Below, one piece after another: positions 8,944 through 17,175 of a DNA stretch of 64,000 nt (the stretch's first letter is position 1; every line of letters starts with the position of its first letter). Source of the DNA: WM-3-3 sp041660045 (GTDB lineage: Bacteria > Pseudomonadota > Gammaproteobacteria > Methylococcales > Methylomonadaceae); assembly GCA_041660045.1 (NCBI GenBank), contig JBAZXA010000001.1, positions 706,580 to 770,579 on the forward strand, written 5' to 3'. Under the pieces are notes generated by a model that did not search any database, was not told the DNA's origin, and saw nothing but the letters and a program-made list of their open reading frames with translations. The translations under genes were made by a program, and so were the position numbers.

Positions 8944-9402
8944 CTAATACTTTATGGTAGTTCTTGCCTTAACTTTTAATAGTTGCCAGGCAAGTAAGCT
9001 CACTAAGGCGAGGCATAAGTCTTCAAGCACGCTCGTAACCCGTAAAGGCCTGCCCCAAAAAACGCCAAAGCACCCACAATTATTCAATGCAATGCCGCGC
9101 CATAAGGTTATGGCACTAAGCCCTGCGTAGCCTAAATGAAAATACAGCGTGCCTAGCACACTGGCTGTTATATAACGGCCTAAACATAGATTAATAGCTA
9201 TCCAAAGTTCTGCCAAAGATACCGCTAAGGCTATAGGTAGTAAACCTAAAGCAGGTATAGCTAACTGATAACTGGCAATCACTTGGGCAAAGCCACGGTT
9301 ATCCAACAACTTACCTAATGCAGTTGCCAAAAACAACAGCGCTAAAAAAAAACGCAACCCAACAGCAAGAGTTTTGGCTAAACTTTCCTTAGACAGTGAC
9401 AT
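8944..9402 (-). CDS. MauE/DoxX-like membrane protein
   Basis: 152 residues with four predicted transmembrane helices (about residues 12-30, 48-70, 76-98 and 122-142). The loop NNCGCFG before the last helix is the Cys-x-Cys signature of MauE/DoxX-like redox-associated membrane proteins; MauE of methylamine utilisation is needed for disulfide formation in its partner subunit. No mau genes are nearby. It is the last gene of a minus-strand trio with a DUF547 lipoprotein (1-bp overlap) and a radical SAM enzyme, so it probably serves the periplasmic side of that module. The redox role is an inference from the family. Confidence 0.6.
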   Translation of the reverse strand: MSLSKESLAKTLAVGLRFFLALLFLATALGKLLDNRGFAQVIASYQLAIPALGLLPIALAVSLAELWIAINLCLGRYITASVLGTLYFHLGYAGLSAITLWRGIALNNCGCFGVFWGRPLRVTSVLEDLCLALVSLLAWQLLKVKARTTIKY

Positions 9403-10190
9403 TACTGAGAGCGGCGGCTAGAATTTGCAATCGTCCAATCATAATCGATAAACTTAATCTCATAGTCTAGCGGTATGGGCGTGCTGACATATTGGTTTAT
9501 ATAAGTAATCAAATTGGGTATAGCGGGCGGCTTAACAAAATCTTTACTATAAAAACTTAAAATTTCACTGAGATAAAGCGTACCTTGCTTTGGTTCCAGA
9601 CGAACATTTCGGGCTTCAGATAAAAACTTTCTGGCTTCATAATCCAGCTCAGCTGAAAGATTTAGCCCTGTAAATGGTTTCCGTGGCAGAATAGGACAGC
9701 CTAAAGAACTGCAATTTAGCGCAAAATGCACCCTAGGGTCACCCAATGGTCTTATGATGTCAGTTTCATAGTCATTTAACGACATTTCCTGTTTACCAAT
9801 GATGAATTTACGCAAGACAAAAAATTCAACTTTAGCTATGCCAGCATTAGATTCAGGAATTCCGCTAGCCAGCACATTATACATAGATAAGGCATTGTAA
9901 CTGTTTAAATAATGCGCTAAACGCTCATTCGGGTTTACAAACTCAGAAGCCGAAGTATGGGCAATATAAGCAATATAGTCATCAAGATCCTTATGATCTG
10001 CTTTTAAAGCTGTAAATGCCACTTCACCGCGCTCATTGACAAAATGGGCTAAGACCCGGGCATAGGCGGCAATCGCCTGCTCCGAATTAACAAAAACAGG
10101 CGCGTCAGGAATCGCAACCAAATTCGAACAACCACCCATCCACATCAGCGGCAATACCATGGCTAGGATTAAGCATTTTTGCTTTAGCAT
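9402..10190 (-). CDS. DUF547 lipoprotein
   Basis: 262 residues. A lipoprotein signal peptide is followed by the lipobox ending at Cys21 (MGGC). The rest is a DUF547 domain: the segments LAHYLNSYNALSMYNVL and PRVHFALNCSSLGCP are typical, the second with Cys-x4-Cys and a conserved Asn. DUF547 proteins have no established activity; the conserved Asn, His and Cys residues look like a catalytic or metal site and the fold has been discussed as papain-like, which is not provable here. A good ribosome site (GAGGA) lies 8 bases before the ATG. It is flanked by a radical SAM gene (38 bp upstream) and a MauE-like gene (1-bp overlap), suggesting an envelope module. Confidence 0.7.
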   Translation of the reverse strand: MLKQKCLILAMVLPLMWMGGCSNLVAIPDAPVFVNSEQAIAAYARVLAHFVNERGEVAFTALKADHKDLDDYIAYIAHTSASEFVNPNERLAHYLNSYNALSMYNVLASGIPESNAGIAKVEFFVLRKFIIGKQEMSLNDYETDIIRPLGDPRVHFALNCSSLGCPILPRKPFTGLNLSAELDYEARKFLSEARNVRLEPKQGTLYLSEILSFYSKDFVKPPAIPNLITYINQYVSTPIPLDYEIKFIDYDWTIANSSRRSQ

Positions 10191-10228
10191 TGCATTATCC
10201 TCGGTAAAAAAGAAAACCTTGACATGGC

Positions 10229-11626
10229 TTATGACACATCAGTTAGCTTAGCAGCCTGCGTTTGTAAAGCGCGCTGCCGTGAACGGCCTTTTAAAAACTT
10301 TAGTGGATAGATAGTAACCGGATCGGCTTTAACTAAAGTTTGTTGAGATGACGCTTCCGGCAGTAAATATTGATCGCGCTTGGCATTATATAAACACATG
10401 GACATAGGCCCGTCAGCTGTTGCCACCATAAAAACACAGCTATGAATACGCTCACGCTCTAATTTTGCCGCATCCATAAAATTATGCAAAACAAACGTCA
10501 TTTTTTGTACCCTACCCCGTGCCACCCATAAATCCTGCCGGGCAAACCACAGTTTTTTACCCATCCAGCACAACGCTGGCCACCAAATTTGCGGTGCTTT
10601 AAAAAACGCGCCTAAGGCTGCTTGGCGGGCAAGACGGCGATTCTTACGAGGTAAAACCGCATTAGCAGTCGCTTCCAATAACGCATGGCTAAACTTGGGG
10701 TCGTCATAAAAATCATAAAAACGGCCATTGATTGAAAACGCCATAGCATAACTATTACAGCTAGAATGACCTGCTACCAAGGTATCAAAACACAGTTTTG
10801 TATCAATGGCCTGCTCAATTTTTTGAATGATGGTGTCCTGGTTGATTAACTGTGCCCTTTCACGCAGTACTCCGCGTCCAGTATCAGCCTGTAGTTGGAA
10901 AGAAATCAACGAAACAACATCGGTATTTTGACTAAAAAACTTTACGATATCCGGGATTTCTACAAAATTATCGGCACATACCGTGGTATTAAAAAAAATT
11001 GCCAACGGTAAGCCTCGAACCCGGTCAATATATTTTTGGCGAATTTCATTTAGCGCTTTTTCAGTCTTATAACCTTTACGTTCTTGTGTTAAGTCGACAT
11101 GAAAAGCCACATCACTTAAGCCCGCTTGGCTTAGCGTCTCTAACAGGTCACGGGTTGCCAAAATACCATTGGTGAACAATGAAGCCCGCATACCCAATTG
11201 GGTAATCCGCTGTACCAATTTAACCAGATCTTCCCGTTTGCGTAAGGTCGGGTCACCGCCTGAAATTTGAATATCCGTATTCACCCCGTAATGGGCAAAT
11301 ATGCTATCAATCCGCCGAAATAACTCACTGAGTGGGACGTCTTTTACGGCTTCTGAATGTTCAGAAAGATAGCACAATGTACAATCTAAATTACATCGTT
11401 GCGTTATTTCTAAAGAAACAGAACAAACCGCCCACCGCCGACCCGCGATTTGACCTTTATGCCAATGCCCAACATCCTTTAGGCGCTGTTGGGTTTTGGC
11501 CATAGCATCTATCGGTTGCTCCGCTAATACTTCAGGTTGTAATGCCTGAATTTCAGTAGGGCTTAGATAGTGTATTTCTAAGCCATCAGCTTTAAATAAG
11601 CTCATTATGGTCAACTCCGATTTCAA
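10229..11626 (-). CDS. Radical SAM enzyme, substrate unknown
   Basis: 465 residues. The radical SAM iron-sulfur motif is Cys78-x3-Cys82-x2-Cys85 (RCNLDCTLCY), and the SAM-binding GGDP follows at about residue 125. The barrel ends near residue 300, after a GHSSCNSYAMAF segment. A C-terminal region of about 140 residues is rich in Arg, Lys and Trp and may contact a membrane or lipid. The general plan, with a GHxxC-type segment after the barrel and an extended basic tail, recalls Tes-like (MJ0619-type) lipid-modifying radical SAM proteins, but this is a weak resemblance judged by eye. It heads the trio with a DUF547 lipoprotein and a MauE-like protein. A second in-frame Met at residue 8 could also be the start. 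Confidence 0.75.
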   Translation of the reverse strand: MKSELTIMSLFKADGLEIHYLSPTEIQALQPEVLAEQPIDAMAKTQQRLKDVGHWHKGQIAGRRWAVCSVSLEITQRCNLDCTLCYLSEHSEAVKDVPLSELFRRIDSIFAHYGVNTDIQISGGDPTLRKREDLVKLVQRITQLGMRASLFTNGILATRDLLETLSQAGLSDVAFHVDLTQERKGYKTEKALNEIRQKYIDRVRGLPLAIFFNTTVCADNFVEIPDIVKFFSQNTDVVSLISFQLQADTGRGVLRERAQLINQDTIIQKIEQAIDTKLCFDTLVAGHSSCNSYAMAFSINGRFYDFYDDPKFSHALLEATANAVLPRKNRRLARQAALGAFFKAPQIWWPALCWMGKKLWFARQDLWVARGRVQKMTFVLHNFMDAAKLERERIHSCVFMVATADGPMSMCLYNAKRDQYLLPEASSQQTLVKADPVTIYPLKFLKGRSRQRALQTQAAKLTDVS

Positions 11627-12056
11627 TTAGTCAGGGTTAATTTGCAAATTTAAATTGCTAAAGAATTCACAGGATAAGTGCAAGCCTAAACTCGCGCGTA
11701 AGACTATTAAACACATGGAATTAAAATTTAATTGTGTTATGTGATGATAAAAAAATAAAGAAGTATAAATTGAAGCCGATATTTTGAGCTCATAACTAAT
11801 ACGTTTCAAAAACCATAAAAGATTCCTAAACTTTTCTTAGCCCATAAGGCAGGTTATCGCCTATGTGTGTTAGCTATAAAATCGTTAATCGGCAGGATCG
11901 TTAATTTAACTTGTTTAATGGCTAAAAGATCAAATATTACACAAAACTAATCCCCAACCATAACGACCTTGGTACACTAAAATACTGGTGACGTTTTAAA
12001 CAAGCTAGCTTTAGCTGTACGATTTCATTAGCTTATTAATATTTAGTTGACATATA
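11627..12056. other. Intergenic region, no gene seen
   Basis: About 430 bp of AT-rich DNA between the radical SAM gene and the H-NS-like gene. A 60-codon frame on the minus strand (11627-11809) has no recognisable features or ribosome site and directly abuts the radical SAM start. The region probably holds the promoter of the radical SAM operon and the terminator of the H-NS gene, but no clear box or hairpin stands out. Confidence 0.5.
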
Positions 12057-12377
12057 TTAATGTTTAATTTCAAATTCTGAACGATCATGCCCTAAATCAA
12101 GTAACGTTTTTAACCATACAGGCATAACGCCTCTTCCCGTCCAAGTTTTTAAAGGATCATCCGGGTGGCGGTATTTTATGGGTACTTTAATACTTTTTCG
12201 AACTAGCTTTTTGTTTTGGTCAATAATTTCTACTTCAACGTCTATGGATGCCGCCAATTCTTTTATTTGGGCAATAACTTCTTTTCGTTTGTTAGATTGT
12301 TTAAGACGTAACGCTTTTTCAGCATTCTCAATAAAGCTTTGTAACTCAGTTTCAGATAAATTCTGAAATTCATTCAT
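12057..12377 (-). CDS. H-NS family nucleoid protein
   Basis: 106 residues from ATG 12377. The N-terminal 65 residues are helical and charged, fitting the oligomerisation region of H-NS-like proteins. The C-terminus has the DNA-binding motif TWTGRGVMPVWL preceded by KYRHPDDP, as in the H-NS/MvaT-independent proteobacterial H-NS family that silences AT-rich DNA. The frame extends 12 codons further upstream, but ATG 12377 has a GGAG ribosome site 7 bases before it (12384-12387) and is the better start. It is a single gene in AT-rich intergenic DNA and is probably autoregulated, as is common in the family. Confidence 0.85.
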   Translation of the reverse strand: MNEFQNLSETELQSFIENAEKALRLKQSNKRKEVIAQIKELAASIDVEVEIIDQNKKLVRKSIKVPIKYRHPDDPLKTWTGRGVMPVWLKTLLDLGHDRSEFEIKH

Positions 12378-12445
12378 TCTATTCTCCGTCAATTGGTCAA
12401 ATTTAAAAGGCAAACTCTACATACATTTATATGCTGCGTTTTGAT

Positions 12446-12451
12446 ATTATA
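12446..12451 (-). promoter_or_regulatory. Candidate -10 box for the H-NS-like gene
   Basis: A perfect TATAAT on the minus strand lies about 70 bases before ATG 12377, in very AT-rich DNA. The -35 region is weak, so this is a candidate only. Confidence 0.35.
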
Positions 12452-13059
12452 ATACTTAAGCCGATGCCTTTAATTATTTATGAGTTTTATCAGTCGTCAG
12501 TTAATTATTAACGCTTGAATATGAGGTTAATTTTTACAGCTATTTACTTATAAAAACAAGTTTTTTAATCATTTTACCGTTAACTATTTGATAAAAAATT
12601 ATTGTGCCCGTTAATGCATAGCGGTTAATTTGTTTATAAAACTAATATAAAAATGGCAATATTAAATTAATTTAATATACTCGCCATTTGCTGCAACTAT
12701 ACAAAAATAAATGTAATGTCAATCTGGCATAAACAATTGCTTAAAGACAAACTTATCAACACCAGATATTAATAACCTCACAAAATAAATGACTTTTAGA
12801 CGCTCCGCTAAACAAAGCCAATAATGAAGCGAACCCAACTGTCTTATTCCTACAGCAGATAAAAATTTTGAACTTTTCGATAACTCATATGTAGTTATTA
12901 GAGGCACTTTTATTTATGATTGGGCTAGCTATTAAATTTAGCGCCTTTTAGCGTCTACTTGAAACACCATTTTTATTCCGCACACCAAGATAACTGCTAA
13001 TATATTAAGCCAAGCACTGTGTTTTTAAAAAAGCCCGCCCTAAAATTTGGATGTGTTAA
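12452..13059. other. AT-rich intergenic region before sucA
   Basis: Roughly 600 bp of very AT-rich sequence between the divergent H-NS-like gene and sucA. It must contain the sucA promoter. A 62-codon minus-strand frame starting with GTG at 12907 shows no ribosome site or family features. No tRNA or strong hairpin was seen. The high AT content makes it a likely H-NS binding region. Confidence 0.45.
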
Positions 13060-15891
13060 ATGACCAAACTAATAAAACTGTTTCAAGATACGTCTTCCCT
13101 CTATGGCAGCAATGCCAGTTTTATTGAGGATTTATATGAGCAATTTTTAGAAAACCCAGATTCTGTGGAAGACAGCTGGAAAGCTAAATTCAGCCAAATA
13201 CATGGGCCATCCAGTTATGAGACACCACATGGCCCAGTGATTGAACGGTTCTCCCAACTTGCTGCAAAATCGCCTAGCCGGTTAGCACAATTGCAAGGCT
13301 TCACTGAGGAGAGCGTCAAGAAACAATCTGCTGTTGCCCGATTGATAGACCACTATCGTGTACGCGGCCACCAAATAGCAAAAAACAACCCCTTGGGCAA
13401 AACCATGCCTATCCCACCCGACTTTGCGCCAGCCTATTATGGTTTGACTGAGCTGGACATGGATACCTTGTTTGACACCGGTAATCTCTATGGTGCTGAC
13501 CGTTTACCACTGCGCGATATTATCGTGCGCCTAGAAGAAATTTATTGCGGGAGCATAGGCTCCGAATACATGCATATAGACGACAGCACAACCAAGCGCT
13601 GGATTAAAAACCGCTTAGAAAGCACTAAATCCCACTCAGCCATCACGCCCGAACAAAAACGCTGGATACTTGAGCAATTAACCGCAGCAGAGGGTATTGA
13701 AACCTATTTACACAATAAATTCGTTGGCCAAAAACGTTTTTCCCTAGAAGGCAGTGAATCGCTGATTTCTTTCCTCGATGAACTCATCCAAAACTCAGGT
13801 GAAAAAGGTGCCAAAGAAATAGTAATGGGCATGGCGCATCGTGGCCGCTTAAATGTGTTGGTCAATATTCTAGGCAAAAGTCCGACTAGTTTATTTAATG
13901 AGTTTTCTGGCACCTCAAAATTATCGCCTGGGGTAATTTCTGGCGATGTCAAATATCATATGGGGTTTTCATCCGATATTGCTACCCCGGGTGGACCTGT
14001 GCATCTTACCTTAGCGTTTAACCCATCACACTTGGAAATTATCAATCCGGTTGTGGAAGGTTCTGTAAAAGCTAGGCAAGATCGCGCTGGCGAAAATGGT
14101 AAAAACACGGTGATACCCGTGCTGATTCATGGTGATGCCGCGTTTTCCGGCCAAGGCATTGTAATGGAAACGCTCAATATGTCACAAACCCGTGCTTACT
14201 CAACAGGTGGCACTGTCCATATCGTCATTAATAACCAAATTGGCTTTACTACTAGCAACCCATCCGATGCACGTTCTACTTTTTATTGCACAGATGTTGC
14301 CAGCATGATCCAAGCACCGGTGTTTCATGTCAACGGTGATGACCCTGAAGCAGTAAGTTTTGTCACTAGAATGGCGCTGGATTACCGTATGACGTTCAAT
14401 AAGGATGTCGTCATTGATCTCATCTCTTATCGCCGTTTAGGCCATAATGAAGCTGATGAGCCTGCAACGACACAGCCCATCATGTACAAAAAAATCCGTG
14501 CCCATAAAACGACCCGGCAACTCTACGCAGACAAATTAGTTAAGGAAGGTGTGCTTAGCGCTGAAGAGCCCGCCAAACTGATCAATGAATATCAAACTAG
14601 GCTAGAAACCGACGAAGTGGTATCTAGGCCCATACTGCATAATGGCCTCTACACTTATACCTATACTGCGCAGTGGAAAGCTTTTATGGGTGGCGACTGG
14701 GAAAGCACACATAACACAACAGTCTCCATGGATCGCTTACGCTTTTGTAACGACCGTTTGCTGCGTTTGCCAGCTGGTTTCGAAATGCACCCAAGGGTTG
14801 CCAAAATTATGGAGAACCGCCGCAAAATGGCGGCTGGCGCTATGCCACTTGATTGGGGTTTTGCTGAAAACTTAGCTTACGCCACACTCTTAGTCGAAAA
14901 ATACCCTATCCGCTTAACTGGACAGGATGTAGGCCGCGGCACATTCTTTCACCGCCACGCCATTTTGCATAACCAACGCAATGGTAAAACCTATACGCCA
15001 TTAAAGCATTTGGAGCAAACCCAGGCGAAAGTACAAATCTATGATTCCTTATTATCCGAAGCTGGCGTACTCGGCTTTGAATATGGCTATAGCTCTACCG
15101 CACCCAATCATTTAGTGATTTGGGAAGCCCAATTTGGTGACTTTGCCAATGGTGCGCAAGTTGTTATTGACCAATTCATCAGCTCTGGTGAAACCAAATG
15201 GGGGCGTTTGAGTGGCTTGGTGATGCTATTACCACACGGTTTTGAAGGCCAAGGGCCAGAACATTCTTCAGCCCGCTTAGAACGGTATTTACAACTGTGC
15301 GCTGACCATAACATGCAAGTTTGTATTCCAACCACACCCGCGCAAATTTTTCATTTGCTGCGTCGCCAACTACACAGGGCTTATCGTAAGCCGCTGGTGG
15401 TGATGACCCCTAAAAGCCTGTTGCGCCATAAACTCGCGGTTTCCACCTTGGAAGACTTAACCACAGGACAATTCCAACCCATCATCGGCGAGCAAGATGA
15501 CATTAATCCTGAAAAAGTCACCCGTTTTATTTTATGCGCAGGTAAAGTATATTATGACTTATTGGAAGCGCGCCGACATGATGCTCTAGAACATGTCGCG
15601 ATTGCCCGTATCGAGCAACTTTACCCCTTTCCGTCCAAACTTTTAAAAGCAGAAATTGCAAAATACCCACAATTGAACGAATTTGTTTGGTGTCAAGAAG
15701 AACCACAAAACCAAGGTGTTTGGTATCAATCCAAGCATCATTTTGCCGACAATCTTGACCCTAAGATCACGCTTACCTATTGCGGGCGCGCTGCCTCGGC
15801 TGCCCCTGCCGTAGGCAGTTTCCGCATGCATATAGAACAACAAAAAGCCGTCGTTGATTCGGCTCTTTATGGCAAACCTTCAGGAAAATAA
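13060..15891 (+). CDS. sucA: 2-oxoglutarate dehydrogenase E1 component
   Basis: 943 residues, about ten more than E. coli SucA and clearly homologous throughout. E1 decarboxylates 2-oxoglutarate with thiamine diphosphate and passes succinyl to the lipoyl domain of SucB. Visible family segments are the N-terminal E2-binding region (LYEQFLENPDSV), MGMAHRGRLNVL, the thiamine-diphosphate segment HGDAAFSGQGIVMET with NNQIGFTTSNP, the RRLGHNEADEP loop, and the C-terminal HGFEGQGPEHSS region. sucB follows 1 bp after the stop codon and an E3-like gene follows sucB. Older work considered many type I methanotrophs deficient in this activity; the gene here looks intact. Confidence 0.97.
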   Translation: MTKLIKLFQDTSSLYGSNASFIEDLYEQFLENPDSVEDSWKAKFSQIHGPSSYETPHGPVIERFSQLAAKSPSRLAQLQGFTEESVKKQSAVARLIDHYRVRGHQIAKNNPLGKTMPIPPDFAPAYYGLTELDMDTLFDTGNLYGADRLPLRDIIVRLEEIYCGSIGSEYMHIDDSTTKRWIKNRLESTKSHSAITPEQKRWILEQLTAAEGIETYLHNKFVGQKRFSLEGSESLISFLDELIQNSGEKGAKEIVMGMAHRGRLNVLVNILGKSPTSLFNEFSGTSKLSPGVISGDVKYHMGFSSDIATPGGPVHLTLAFNPSHLEIINPVVEGSVKARQDRAGENGKNTVIPVLIHGDAAFSGQGIVMETLNMSQTRAYSTGGTVHIVINNQIGFTTSNPSDARSTFYCTDVASMIQAPVFHVNGDDPEAVSFVTRMALDYRMTFNKDVVIDLISYRRLGHNEADEPATTQPIMYKKIRAHKTTRQLYADKLVKEGVLSAEEPAKLINEYQTRLETDEVVSRPILHNGLYTYTYTAQWKAFMGGDWESTHNTTVSMDRLRFCNDRLLRLPAGFEMHPRVAKIMENRRKMAAGAMPLDWGFAENLAYATLLVEKYPIRLTGQDVGRGTFFHRHAILHNQRNGKTYTPLKHLEQTQAKVQIYDSLLSEAGVLGFEYGYSSTAPNHLVIWEAQFGDFANGAQVVIDQFISSGETKWGRLSGLVMLLPHGFEGQGPEHSSARLERYLQLCADHNMQVCIPTTPAQIFHLLRRQLHRAYRKPLVVMTPKSLLRHKLAVSTLEDLTTGQFQPIIGEQDDINPEKVTRFILCAGKVYYDLLEARRHDALEHVAIARIEQLYPFPSKLLKAEIAKYPQLNEFVWCQEEPQNQGVWYQSKHHFADNLDPKITLTYCGRAASAAPAVGSFRMHIEQQKAVVDSALYGKPSGK

Positions 15892-15892
15892 C

Positions 15893-17164
15893 ATGAGCAT
15901 TGAAGTACTGGTACCTAACTTACCTGAATCCGTTTCTGATGCCACTTTAGTGGCTTGGCACAAACAAGCGGGCGAATATGTCAATAAAAACGAAAATTTA
16001 GCTGACTTAGAAACCGATAAAGTTGTTCTGGAAGTACCCGCGCCCAGTTCTGGCTATCTGAGTAAAATCCTGAAACAAGGTGGATCAACTGTCGTGGCTG
16101 GTGACTTACTGGCTATTTTGGATAACGAAGCATCGGTTAAAACAGAAGCCGAAGCTATGCCAGAAGCAAGCATGGCACCGGAAGAGCCAGAAGCTGTTGA
16201 GGAAGAAAGCGATGCAGATATTGCTTTAAGCCCTTCTGTGCGCCGTTTAATTGCTGAACATAACTTAAACCCTGCCAATATTAAAGGCTCCGGCAAAAGT
16301 GGCCGATTAACCAAAACTGATGTACTCGACCACATTAATACCCAAAGGCAACAAGAAATTCAAGCCACGGAACCGACGACTCCAGCCCAAGCGCCAACGC
16401 CTAGCAACGTCACCAAACTTGAGACCTCGTTAAAACCTACCAATATACCGGCTAATATTGATTTGCGGCCAGAGCAGCGGGTACCCATGACACGGCTACG
16501 GGCTAAAATTGCTGAGCGTCTGTTACAAGCCCAGCAAAATGCTGCCATGTTAACCACGTTTAATGAGATCAACATGCAAAGCGTGCTTGATTTACGCAAC
16601 CAATATAAAACCCGCTTTGAAGAAAAACATAATATTAAACTGGGCTTTATGTCATTTTTTGTAAAAGCCTCTATAGAGGCGCTTAAGCGCTTTCCGGTTA
16701 TCAATGCCTCTATTGATGAAAATGACATTATCTATCATGGCTATTATGATATAGGTATCGCCGTCACAACACCTCGTGGGTTAATTGTGCCGGTACTAAA
16801 AGATGCCGATCAACTTGATTTTGCCGGCATAGAAAAAAGTATCGCCGATTATGGCGCAAAAGCCAGGGCGGGCACGTTAAGTTATGACGATTTAAAAGGC
16901 GGTACTTTCACGATTACCAATGGTGGTATTTTTGGTTCTATGTTATCAACGCCAATCTTAAATCCACCCCAATGCGCTATTTTAGGTATGCATGCGATTA
17001 AGGAACGGCCTGTTGTCGAAAATGGGCAAATAATCGCAAGACCTATTATGTATTTGGCATTATCGTACGACCATCGCCTAGTCGATGGCCGGGATGCCGT
17101 GCAATTTTTGGTGACTATAAAAGAATGCCTAGAGTCTCCTGCCCATCTCTTACTTAATATATAA
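15893..17164 (+). CDS. sucB: 2-oxoglutarate dehydrogenase E2, dihydrolipoyl succinyltransferase
   Basis: 424 residues from ATG 15893, which has an AGGA ribosome site 7 bases upstream; an earlier in-frame ATG at 15854 lies inside sucA and is less likely. The lipoyl domain has its lipoylated lysine at residue 43 (LETDKVVLEVP). A peripheral-subunit-binding domain follows at about 115-152 (SPSVRRLIAEH, GSGKSGRLTK), then a Pro/Thr-rich linker and the catalytic domain with YDHRLVDGRDA near the C-terminus (active-site His and Asp). It forms the core of the complex and binds E1 and E3. All expected residues are present, in contrast to the E3-like gene that follows 11 bp later. Confidence 0.96.
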   Translation: MSIEVLVPNLPESVSDATLVAWHKQAGEYVNKNENLADLETDKVVLEVPAPSSGYLSKILKQGGSTVVAGDLLAILDNEASVKTEAEAMPEASMAPEEPEAVEEESDADIALSPSVRRLIAEHNLNPANIKGSGKSGRLTKTDVLDHINTQRQQEIQATEPTTPAQAPTPSNVTKLETSLKPTNIPANIDLRPEQRVPMTRLRAKIAERLLQAQQNAAMLTTFNEINMQSVLDLRNQYKTRFEEKHNIKLGFMSFFVKASIEALKRFPVINASIDENDIIYHGYYDIGIAVTTPRGLIVPVLKDADQLDFAGIEKSIADYGAKARAGTLSYDDLKGGTFTITNGGIFGSMLSTPILNPPQCAILGMHAIKERPVVENGQIIARPIMYLALSYDHRLVDGRDAVQFLVTIKECLESPAHLLLNI

Positions 17165-17175
17165 ATGGCCATTTT

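Noticed and set aside
11627..11809. 60-codon minus-strand frame directly upstream of the radical SAM gene
   Set aside because: It abuts the radical SAM start, has no ribosome site and no family features.
12719..12907. 62-codon minus-strand frame with GTG start in the sucA upstream region
   Set aside because: No ribosome site, no recognisable family and atypical composition for a small protein; probably chance in AT-rich DNA.
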